64,000 nucleotides of DNA, taken from Oreocharis arfaki. Its lineage: Eukaryota; Chordata; Aves; Passeriformes; Paramythiidae. Of the stretch, positions 51,701 through 62,695 are shown in pieces (within the stretch, counting starts at the first letter, position 1; every line of letters begins with the position of its first letter). The notes beneath the pieces are model-generated. The model saw only the letters and a program-made list of their open reading frames with translations, was not told where the DNA came from and did not search any database. The position numbers were made by a program, and so were the translations under genes. Location of the stretch: contig VZRR01007611.1 of assembly GCA_013398015.1 (NCBI GenBank), forward strand, positions 262,781-326,780. The letters run 5' to 3'.

Positions 51701-54700
51701 TCAGCACTCGTGACCTAACATCAAACAACGAGACTCCGAAACTTATAAATGTGTAACACAAGCTTCTCTGAATTTAAGGTTTCCATTAAACAAATATTGA
51801 AGATCCATTTATTTTGGCAGCACTCTTTGCAGACCTACAAGGTAAGATATTGAAACAATCACCTACAGGAATGTAACATCCCACATAGTGTTAGCTAACA
51901 GGTGTATTATCTTCTAGATTTCCCCTGTAAAGTTAACTGTAGGCTGGCAGTAAGAAATCCTAACAGGCGAACTAGCCCACACATTTAAGTGATGTCTCAT
52001 ACAAAATTAAGATGTCTTGCAGGAATGCCCATCATTCTCCAATGAGCATAGAAGGAGACCCACAGAGAGGTCAGATTAAACAAATTAAGTTGGCTAAACC
52101 TAATTTTTAGACTGATGTATACACTACACTTGTTTAAAAACCTCATGGCTAGTAATGCCAATATTTATGGGTTTTCTCTATTTGGGGTAGTGGTACTTGG
52201 GTGGTGGCGTTATTACACGAACACAAGTAGCAAAAAACCCTAGACTTCCTTACAAATATGCTTAATAGAAAAGCATAGCTTAACCCTCCTTTTCCTTCAC
52301 GCCTAACAAAAAATTCAATTGGTTGGTCTAGCAGAAAAAAAATCCATTTTCATCTTTTATACAAAAGATGAAACATTTTCCCATACATTATTATTAAAGC
52401 AGCACAGAACCTTCGCCATCTCTACTATCATCACGAACACACAATTTTCAGGAAATCTTCTTGCAGTCTTTGACAGCAAAGCTACAAAAAATGTGAACCT
52501 GTCGGACTTTGTGCCATCAGAAGCAGTCATCTGCCTCTTCCAAGTCACTAAGTATGGCAAATATCTCAAGTAAATTTACGTCCCATCTTCAACTCAGCTT
52601 TAAGCTCTTGATAAGACAAAAGCTTTAAAGTAAAAGACTGTTGTGAAACGTATACACGTGAATGCATACACGTATATAAATGCATCAATACACATAGAAA
52701 TGCACTCTTTTCAAATTGAGTATCAGTAAACAACTTATATTTATTCATGAACTATACAAGAATACCATATAGGTTTAGAGATTATACTTTTCTGTATTTC
52801 ATCACTGCAGTTATTCCATCCTTAGTCTTGCTTGCACTCAGATCTGCATGTGATTTTTACCCTTTACACCACACTTTTCAACACACCCCACTGATCAGTC
52901 AGTGGGTTCTGTGTGGGTGCAAAGTGTATGCTTGGGGAGTGGGTTGGGTTTGTCTAGATTTTTCTCCCCTTTTTTTTTTCTTTTTTTTCCTTTCCTTTAG
53001 TACTCTTGAATTTTAATTGTATTTTTGATACAATTTCAGAAGTATAGGTTGTTACATTCTATTGTGCTTAAATCTTAAGACCAACATAGATCTGAAAGAA
53101 ACTACTTAAGGAAAACAAAAACCAAACTAAACAAAACTCGAACCTTAACTGCATTTACCCAATTCAGGCAAACTCTTTCACAAGTGGCAATTTCAAACAT
53201 CCTAACTATTCAGGTCAGGAACATTATGCAGATAGCAGCTAAATATCTTTTAAGTACAGACTTCACAGAGAACAAAAGAGTACTTTCAGACAACGTAATT
53301 GTTTACTCTAGTAAACACTAGATGAATTATTTGCTTCCGGATCTCATAGACTGTCATAAGTTTTTGACTTATTAAAGAAAAATCCTATTAATTTCAAATG
53401 GAACCAGTTTTACAGCAAAAGTTGAGCATGCAAGTGTTTATAGTATCATGATGGCTAACATGCATCTAGCAGGGCAAAGCAGGCTAGTAGAAGGAGGCAC
53501 ACTGGTAATTTGCAAGCAACAAAACAGTTGGGCTGATTTATTACAAGTAAATGAAAAACTATGTGCTCCTAAAGTAATACTGCAAAAAGAGACAAGATAC
53601 CATGACAGATATCACAGAAGGATTTATTTTTAAAAGTATTTTTTGGTAGTATAGGACTTAAAGAGTATGGCTCCCTGTCACTAAGTTGTATCCAGTAACT
53701 AAGGAAATGGTTGTAACAAGGTCAGTAAGTGATCATTCCATTACATGAATTTCATTAATTTTTTGTTACAACATTTGGATAACATTTACAATTGTGCATT
53801 TTTGCACACCTGCCACAAAAGCTAGGAAAAAGCCTTTTAGCCTGTTATTCCATTACCAGATACTGAAAAGCTCTCAGTGAAGGTGTTTTATCACTTTAGA
53901 TAAATGCATTTCCAGATTTTAGTTCAGACATCAAAAGACTCTCCAAACAGAGCACTAGTTTTGTAATCAGAACCACCATTATTATGACAGCTAAAGGACC
54001 AGAACAGAAGCTTTTTAGGTTTGTTTTTGTTACGTAAGTAAAAAACCCAGACTAATTAAACCGTCTCTCCACCAACCACTGCATACCTCAGGAAGTGACT
54101 TGTAGACACTAGCTTATCTTAGTTTCAACTCTTCAGCTTCAGGAAAAGAAATAAAAGATGCAAAGAATACATTATTTAGTGTAAAGAGCTTAAACACACA
54201 TGAATTTAAAATTTAAACATCCACTAAGGCTGCTAAGTTCATACTTGGGACACGTACTTCGGTTTTACTAAGACCAGCTAATGCTCCCACTCGTCACATG
54301 ACACGCCCTGCCAACACCACAAAATGAGATGTGTTTAGCACCATCAAGAATGCGATCATTTCCTCAATCCGCGAGGGCAGGGTGGCGGGGGTGGAATCAA
54401 AACACTACAAGCAAAGCTGCAGACAAAATCAGCGAAAAAGCTGCATGGTGAACCTAAACCACCAAATTAAGACATACAATTAGTGAATGAACACGTTTTT
54501 GGGTTTTTTTTACATAAGTTACTACCACTTGCCCCAGTACCCCTTCACACACATGCACTGATACTGTCACCTACTGGATATTTTTGTATTTATCCCATTA
54601 GTGTTCCATACATGTTTCAGTAGAGTCTATGTGGTAGTTATACAGAGAGAGAGCTGTAAAGAAGAGCCAGAAAGCAATTCCCTTGAGCAAAAAAGCCTTC

Positions 54701-55657
54701 ACAGAACCAAGGTCCCAACAGGAATGTATGTAAATGCTTGACTTCCGTAGGAGTGCATACCTCAAAGTGTGGGATTCTGTTGTTTTTTAAAAGCCACCAG
54801 ATTTACAGAATTCGTCTGACAGACGGATTATTTACAACTACCAACTCTGTGACCAGAGCCAGTATTTGTAGGGCCTCTCACTTGTATGTGTTTGCAAGTG
54901 CCCCCAGAGAGGCACAAGAGCAGAGCTCACATTTGAAAAGCTTATCTCGCCTACCAGGAAATGAAAAGCAAATAGGAAGGATGTTGTCTCTTCCAGGCCA
55001 ACACCAAGCGTGTGGGGGAAAATTCAGAAGAACATCAGGGGATCAGCATTTACAGCACATCCTCCAAGCCACAGCTCATCTTTCACATGATCCTGTTGCT
55101 AATGAAGCATGATCTTACACATTGCTCTGGGCCATTAAAGGTTGCGGTCTGTTTTACCAGTAGCAGACCTACTGCATCTAAATTTGGCTTCAACAGTAAG
55201 TCTAACCAAGATAGGCTGGCCAGAACCATTTCCAAATTTAGTTTTGATCTTTTACTCTGAATCAAAGTTTAGGGGGACAACTTCAAGTGTATTCTATGTC
55301 ACCTATTAAAACCAAACAAATTCTCCAGAAAGCGGGAATGTAGCAGGACAGGAAATTTTCAAAAAGCAATAGGAAATTACATTAAGGTAAAATCATTTTA
55401 ATGAAGAAAACACACAAAAAATTTTCTGTAAAGACATCAAGGACAACATTTAGGTCACAAGTACAAAGGAAGATAATTACTTTCAAAAATAAAAACATTG
55501 CGAAGTACATTCTTAAAGGACAGGCCACCCCTTTCATTTACATTCCCACTGACAAAATATAATTCACAATGTTATTTCATATTTGTATGAAAATTCTGAA
55601 ATATTAGTCTTACAGTGGAGAACCTGAAATGAAACTAATCAGGAAGAAAGCACAGAC
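48778..55657. other. Noncoding DNA, no gene seen
   Basis: AT-rich unique sequence with A-rich runs near 48778-48797 and a T-rich/pyrimidine tract near 52966-53000. An E-box CACGTG occurs at 52655-52660 between two ATACACGT repeats. Open frames (for example 52319-52573 plus and 54738-55112 plus) carry no recognised domain. No transposon or RNA gene recognised. Confidence 0.6.
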
Positions 55658-55713
55658 TGAAAAAATGAAACAGAATCACAGAATGGTCAGGGTTGAATAG
55701 ACAACAAGCCCCA
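55658..55713 (-). repeat. 56-bp segment shared with ERV gag
   Basis: Identical over 56 bases to 62998-63053. The middle part (cagaatcacagaatggtcaggg) resembles the reverse complement of a CR1 3' terminus, so it may be a very short CR1-like remnant. The leading TGAAAAAATGAAA and the trailing 'acaacaagcccca' parts are not CR1 features that I recognise, yet are shared too. Outside the 56 bp the two loci do not match. Confidence 0.9.
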
Positions 55714-58700
55714 CACAGGCAAACCTATCTTCATTTTTACATCCAAGAATAAAACATACCAATGAAAACATCTGAGTTAAAAAAAAATAATGACAAGTGA
55801 ACGTATTTTAAGAATCTAAGCCCAACACCAAGACTGGTATAGTAACAATTCTCCTCAAGAGAGCATTTCACTCCAGCAATATTGCAAGTATCCCTCCCAC
55901 ACCAGTTCTACTACCGTTATCGTTCAAGAATTAATGCATTGCATGACCACTGCATAGCCAGAATTCTTTATGTTTACCTCCAGCTGTTGATGGGGCAATG
56001 AACAGGAAGAGGCTGACATCATCTTCAGGAGCAGCTGTCAAGGTAGCAAATTATATTTTCATAGGTAATAAGTAGCTCCCTAAAACTAGTTACATGTGTC
56101 TGCTGTGGGTCACACAGCAGATCAGCAGCTACAGAACAGGAATAGGAGACAGTTCTAGATTTGCAATTGTTCTTCTAGACAGTGACTTACTGTCTTTATT
56201 TTTTCGCAAGAGTTTAATTTATTTTGCAGGGGTTTGGACACTTGTTTACTTATGCACCTAAACACCATTAACAGTGCCTGGCCACACTGCCTTGTCAGCC
56301 TCCCAGCAGAAGTTGTTTTGCTCACCACTCTCCTTCTCCCATACCTTTTGAAGCCCTGTCAGTTTGCTTCTACATAAGCTAAGAATATTTAATAGACCAA
56401 ATGTCTGTCTCTGAAGACATGGCACACTTGCTACCACAGAGACTGAGAGCCATCTGTCCCAGTAGCAAGAGATGTCTATCAGCCCCCTTCACACCCGTGT
56501 TTCCTGCCAGACATCTGCCTACTCTCCTGTGCCACCGTGTGCGATGCCACAGCTCCAGCGCTGCGGGATGCAGCATCACCCACAGCACTCAAGTGTTGGA
56601 GCGCCGTTCTCCTGCCAAGTGACTGCAAGAGTATTTCGTTTCTTCAACTCAGTGGAAAGTTAATTCTGCCACTGTGGACAAAGGTGGATATTCCCTATTC
56701 ACCATGCTGCCAGGTCCTATAGGACGAGCTCTCCACAAGCTGTTTTATTTAAGTATTATCACACGCATCGGATTGGCTCCCACTGTCCTGTCCACCCACT
56801 CACTGCACACACCAAGCAGGAGGTTTCAGGAAGGCATTAACACAACATAGCCTGTTTTCATCCTATGCATTCACTTAACCTTATTTTCTAATCCTGTCAA
56901 ATGCTCAATTCAGAAGAAAGAAGGAAGGCTTCACCTTTTAAATATCAACAAGATGGAGCGGATGCAGCAGTTCCAAGCAGACAGTGCTACAAGGTACTTT
57001 CTTCCGTGTAACTCTGAATTCCTAATGTAACTGCCTTCCCCCCCACCAATGATGGGTTTAACATAACCATGGCAATGCAAAGTCTATTTAAACAAATCAC
57101 TTGGTTGAGTCAGAAAGAACACCAGAACATCAGTCACAGAGACTGGGCCTTTGACAGAGGTTCAACAAAGTTCAAAACAAAAAACTGAAGAAAGGAGCTT
57201 TTCAGAAAATAAAAGGTAATGTAGTCAAGGTGGAAACCCAACTTTATTATATTGAAAACCTTGAAATAAGCCTACATGTGCAAGTTGATTTAAAAAGTTT
57301 TGAGAAGACATTCCTATTTTCAATCTGGCTATGGAGCAGCAGAAGAGAAAAAAAAGGTGTGGGTAAAGTCCACATCCCTCAGAACTAGCAAAGACACCCT
57401 TTTCAGTTAACAAGCCAGGAACATAAGCTGTCCTTGTCTTTGCAGTATTTTTATCTTTACATAGGTGTCTTCTGAACACAAATTCCAAACCAGGATCAAA
57501 CATATCCTTAAAGATCAATATCCCTAATTGCCATAAAAAACCCATTGCAGTTAAAAATTTGCCTGTTTTGTTAAATCAGGATTGCAGTGTTTGGTTTTTG
57601 CATATTCAACATAAGAGGGTAAACTGCCAGTAAGGAAAAAATACCCTTTTTCTCTAGAAATCCTTTTCATGTCACTAAAGAATCATTCCTACACAGCACT
57701 CAATATTCAACTGTACAGTACTTTTTTTTTCCTCCCTAAGCAATTTACATAAGTGGTAACATAAAGAGGACATCCATGCAATCCACCTGTATGTGCTTGC
57801 CTCTGCTGTCAGAGAGACCTTGTTCCCTACTCCCAGTGCTGGCAGTGAATGGCTTTGATGCCAGCATGCATTCCCATGTGTTTCTGCAGAGCTAACCATA
57901 AGAATGCTTCCTGTCAGAAAGGAAATGAACCTTGTCACAGCTGGAAAATCATCATCTATTCTTCCTCTGTAAGTGGTCTGAAGGGATTACGTTTCTCAGT
58001 TACTGTGTTAATTTAGGCTTTTAATGCCTTTTATCATGAGTATTTAAGGCTATTAGTTAGGAAAGATTGATACCACTATGGGAAAGATAAGAGCACAAAG
58101 ATTCCTATCAGATTTGTATACAACGAAAGACTTCAGTTACTAGTTTATTATCTTCCAATTATTTATTTATATTCCCAAAATGACATCGTTTGCTGTGTTG
58201 AATTAATTTCCTAGCAGCCAATACTGCATAATGCAACATGATCATATTGCATTGTTCTATTTTGATGTTTGAACGATCCACCAAAGCTTTCTAGAAATTT
58301 TTTGTCTCTCTTATACGACCTGTTACTCTTTCAGGCCTCCAAGTGGAATTTATTTAAAAAGGGGAAAAAAACTCCATATGAAAATTATATACGTGCTAAT
58401 ATACAAAGAGATGATTCCTAGGAAAGGAAATGGTAAAACATTTGAAAAGGTTGATGCAGATTACAGATCTGTTATCCCAAATTCCTTGATTTTCTAGATT
58501 ATCCCATTCACCGTGCTTAGCATAGCTCAGCAACAACAGAGGAAGCACTGGCTGTTTACAAATGCAAACATAAGTCTTTAATGCTGTAAAGTCACATCTT
58601 TAACACACAATAATTTCAAAGAGAGAAATACAAGCATAGAAGTTTAAAATCCCTGTCCTGTGAAAACCAACTAGAGCAGGTTTAAAAAGTGCATACGCAT

Positions 58701-61700
58701 CTATCCAAATTATTGACCAGCACTCAGCAAAAGAGAACAATGTTCTTTCAAAACACACTGTAAATAATTAATAGCTGTGTAAATACTATTCCTGAATACA
58801 TGTAGTACATTCATATACCAGATGTAATAAACAGGATTACTCATTCTTTAAACAGTCCATAAGGAAAACAGAGCTATTTTCATGACATATTTGCGAAGTT
58901 TATGCTATACTCAAGACCTCTACTGGTAAAAGTATTCTTGCTAATTACTGCACAAAGCAAGGGTGAATCATACAGTTGTTATTTTGTGCAACAGTATTCA
59001 AAACAAGAAAGAGGCAAAAGGGAATTTAACCCTCAGTTATTTGTGTGGATCTTTCTTGCTTCAGGAAAATAAAGCTTACACTGCTCAAAGATTAAAAGCC
59101 TTTAACTTGTATGAGGGAACTTAAACAGTCAGGGAAGTTGCTGAAGTGTTTGATGCATAGAAGGTGCTAAATCAGTGACCTCAGTAGAACCATGGGGCCT
59201 ATGTGGAAAAATCTGTGATTTAAACAGCGGACTTCAAGATGAAAGCCAACTCTGAAAGGCAAGTTGTGCCATTCTGAATAAATCTTTGTAATTATTTCCT
59301 CCTCTTCTCTTAAAAATTTGTAATCTTTAAAGAGAAAAACTCGCCCCCCTCAAAAAAAAAAAGTCAAGTCATTTGATGAAGTTTTAGGCTCCGTAACGGT
59401 CCCACATACACTAAAACACAATTTTAATGAAAATCATTAAGGCAAGTCTATCAGTAAATCAGTCCTCTTAGGAATCAGTTTCATTTTTCCCAGTTAGCTT
59501 CTGAACACTGATAATAGGAGCTGATACAGATGCCACTATGGTTTTCCTTTCTTTATATACTACTGGATAAAACTCAGCAGCTGAAAAGGCTTGACTGCCC
59601 TCTCTCTGTGGCTTTTTGTTAACTACTTGATCTGTAACTTAAACAGAATTACAGCCACACACTTTCAAGAAATTCACAATGGTAGGCAATAATCATCATT
59701 TTCCCTACAGTCTCAAAAAGGACTCTACTCTACTCCCAATCAGTAATATGGTACAACTCCATAAAGTTTTAGATGATAAAACTGCACTTTGTGGCTGAAA
59801 TAAGGCAATAAAATTTGGTTATATTGTTTAGCATCACTAGCACTGCCAGTGAATTGAGGCCTTTAACTCCCATGCTCTGTCAGCAGAATGCACAAGCCAT
59901 CCTTGTACATGAACACATTAATTACACATGAATGAAGAGCATCAATAGATTTAGTGTATTCTCAGTTTCGTTTTCTGATGGGAGAAAAATGGCTGTGAGA
60001 ACATTATTTTGAATTGCAATATGTAACCTGAAATATAGAAAATAAATACTTGAAAGACCACAAGCAAGACTTAGATTACATTAACTAATATCTCATGGGG
60101 TTGAGTTGTTCAATTATTTTATCCTTTAAGATATATACACACCTAATGCCATAGTCATAAAAATCTTAAGTGTCAATATAGAACCGCCCTTTTTATAAAC
60201 TTGAGATAGATATTACTAAATAAATTCTACTGCTTAACTCTGAAAGGAATGAAAACTCCCAGTTCATATATTCCAGCTATCCTTGTAGCAAACAGGTAGG
60301 AATCATAATTTTAAACTCTCCCATCGGTATGGGATTCACAGGCAGAGAGGGACACTGGAAAAGCGTTTGAAAAGCAAAAACCAGCCCGTGTGATGTTGTT
60401 CATCTGCTGCCCCCTCCTGGTGGAAAACAAACAAAGCGCCACAGGACAGCAAGGAAAACAGCTGCATTTCCAGGTCCGGCTACTGACACTTTGCTAGTAA
60501 CTCCCCTGACAGCAGATCTTCTTCAGTTTAAAGGAATTCCTTGAAGTTTTATAGTATCCATAGACTCTAAAATATACTTCCCATGTGCGTCTGTTAATCT
60601 GGGCATAACGAGAGACAATTGTGGGATGAAGAGAAAATGAGGCAACTTGTTCTGGCACTCGGCAGCTCTGTGCAGGGCACAGCCCACGTTTTCAGTCACA
60701 GTCAGCACAGCAGAGTCATCCTTACGCCGTTCTGCCATCAGCTATTCCATCTCTGCTGCAGGACACACCACTGAGCAGGGCCTTTAGCAGAAAGAATTAA
60801 GAGACAGTTGCAGGCTGGGACTACGGCTAATGCCAGTTTTATGAGTTTGCACCTCAGGGGGGCTGCAAGAAAGGAACAGTGCTGACATGAAGTCTGTTTT
60901 GCAATACAGAAGTCAAGAAAAGGTCGAGTCAGCACTAGGTATGAAAAGTTCAAGTTTTTAATCTTCGCGGTTCCAAGGAGAGCTCCAGTGACTCAGTCCA
61001 TAAATGCTCCTTTTTCTTTCAAAACAGAGATGTAGTGTGTACATCAGATGACGGATTTTGTATGTAACCTAAGATAAAATTTGGATTCTCATACTCTACT
61101 GCTTCACAAGTAACTGCTGTAATGATGTAACAATGTAAAGCGCTTAACCTTACACTTCTGCAACTTCAAATCGAGACAGCTTTTGTTAACTGACTACTTC
61201 ATTTTAAAAAAGCCCAAAAGATGCCTATGTACAAAGTACATCATCAGCACATTGGTCTGCTCCCTACTTATTAACAAAAATGCTCTAGCTCACTTCAAGC
61301 AATTAGGCCTTTGACTAACCAAACCCAAATTCCATTTTTGCTTTCCTTTTATTACACCAATTTCAGCAAGCTACTAAAACCTGTATTTTTTCTTTCCATG
61401 TGAGCACTAAAACTCCAAACGAGGAAAACCAGATTCAGCATAGACAATTATTTAAGTCCTAGAAAACACTGGGATGAAGAAGCCATTTGGGGAAAAAAAC
61501 TTAGACAATTCAAATTAATTTATAATACACAACTGTGAAAGTCAGAAAGTGATTTCTCTAGTTAAACTATCGTTAAAAATGTTTTCTGACAAAGTAACAG
61601 ACATATGTATGGCCATAAACAACAACAAAAAGAGAACACACCCCAAACCAAATGCACATACTTAGAAGAAGCCTAGAGAACAAGATGTACAAAAGCTTCT

Positions 61701-62122
61701 CTACCTAAATCTTAGAAAAGTTATTAGAATATTTTTTAATGTCAATTCATGGACAGGTGGCTACCAGACATTATCTTCTTTATCAAAGAAAAAGAGATCT
61801 TTTCTGAATAACAGCAAAGCATCAAATGCCTTCTCAAATTCTGTTTGGAAGAAAGGATGTACTTAAGGTAAGGCAAGTTAACTCTTAAAAGTGCAGGTAA
61901 GTAGAATTTTACACTAACTGATAAAATTGGTGCTTCAGTTAATATTCCTCTTAAAAATACAGCCATGACTACAAAGGAAGCTGCTTTTCCACCTAGTTAA
62001 CTTGCAGAATTCCAAGAAGTCTCACAGCATCTCTCCTGGCTCCTGAAAGAGCCTATTTCAGTGGCTCTACTTTGTTATCGCTTGTAACAAACCACAACAG
62101 AAAACCTTTAGCTGCACCTTTT
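55714..62122. other. Noncoding DNA, no gene seen
   Basis: AT-rich unique sequence. Several TTTATT/AATAAA elements occur in both orientations but without an accompanying coding region. Short frames at 56379-56722 and 60523-60953 have no domain. A CTCF-like motif at 60407-60420 is listed separately. Nothing else supported. Confidence 0.6.
60407..60420 (-). promoter_or_regulatory. CTCF-like core motif
   Basis: The minus strand reads CCAGGAGGGGGCAG, matching CCASYAGRKGGCRS at thirteen of fourteen positions (G instead of C/T at position 5). The information-rich AGGGGGCA half is intact. This is the better of the two CTCF-like motifs that I noticed in the window. Occupancy is unknown. Confidence 0.45.
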
Positions 62123-62388
62123 TGTGGAGATACAGCTGGAAAGCAGAAGTGACAGCACTGCTAAACTCACGCCAGGAGTGGACGCGGTAACATTGCTAGG
62201 CAGCAAGCCATGGCAGGCAGTGCGCCCTACCACAAAACAGCTGGCACAAGGGAAAGAGACACGTTTGGCATGCACCTGTGCTGGTCAGTGCTAGCTTTTA
62301 GTTTGCAAGATTATTAAGAAACATAGATACGGTCGTTATAGCGATTACTGCTTAAGTAAGGATCTATTTTTAGTTACTGCTGAAAAGG

Positions 62389-62396
62389 TATAAATA
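62389..62396 (+). promoter_or_regulatory. LTR TATA box
   Basis: TATAAATA, placed 89 bp before the end of the LTR. Transcription would be expected to start about 25-30 bp downstream, near 62418-62424, marking the U3/R border. Confidence 0.7.
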
Positions 62397-62410
62397 CTCA
62401 GCTCTGTATC

Positions 62411-62416
62411 AATAAA
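62411..62416 (+). terminator. LTR polyadenylation signal
   Basis: AATAAA 22 bp after the start of the TATA box and just upstream of the expected R region. In a 3' LTR copy this hexamer would direct cleavage about 15-20 bases downstream; in the 5' LTR it would lie upstream of the transcript start and stay silent. Confidence 0.7.
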
Positions 62417-62479
62417 ATCAGCTTATTGCATCCAAGCAATCTGCTCAGTCTCTTCTATCGCTGACCGTCCCTCGACACC

Positions 62480-62497
62480 TGGTGCCACCGTGTGAGG
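62480..62497 (+). other. Primer-binding site
   Basis: TGGTGCCACCGTGTGAGG begins two bases after the LTR end, the normal position for the tRNA primer site, and starts with the TGG that pairs with the universal CCA tail. I could not match it to a tRNA with confidence. The first seven bases agree with histidine- or phenylalanine-type sites (TGGTGCC), but the rest does not fit either cleanly. Confidence 0.65.
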
Positions 62498-62562
62498 ATG
62501 GGACTGCTCTCGAGTGACAACCGCCAACGCCCTGCAGAACTTCAGTAACTTCCCCCAAAGTT

Positions 62563-62624
62563 AAGCCGCAGGAGAAACGGGAGCCTTCGGAACTGTGGTC
62601 AAGCCGCGGGAAGAAGCGGGAGCC
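62563..62624. repeat. Imperfect direct repeat in ERV leader
   Basis: AAGCCGCAGGAGAAACGGGAGCC-like sequence at 62563-62585 recurs as a 24-base version at 62601-62624 with small differences. It is GC- and CpG-rich compared with the host flank and lies between the primer site and gag. Confidence 0.75.
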
Positions 62625-62653
62625 ACGCCGGCCGGCAACTGATCCTCTGAAAA

Positions 62654-62663
62654 GGAGGTGAGT
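62654..62663 (+). other. Candidate major splice donor
   Basis: GGAG|GTGAGT, with the cut between 62657 and 62658, is a near-consensus 5' splice site. It lies in the leader 38 bp before the gag ATG, where retroviruses commonly place the donor for spliced env messages. No acceptor can be seen because the window ends in gag. Confidence 0.55.
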
Positions 62664-62695
62664 CGCTGCAGAGAACTACAGGCCAGGGTCAAGGG

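Larger units (their letters stand above)
62123..62477 (+). repeat. 5' LTR (left edge uncertain)
   Basis: The right edge is well supported: CA at 62476-62477, CC spacer, then TGG of the primer-binding site. The left edge is a guess at TGTGGAGA (62123), giving 355 bp; other TG starts at 62168 and 62277 are possible. Inside are a TATA box (62389-62396) and AATAAA (62411-62416). Because AATAAA lies between the TATA box and the expected start site, R is probably short (tens of bases), an arrangement also known from alpharetroviruses. The 3' LTR that would fix the edges is outside the window. Confidence 0.6.
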
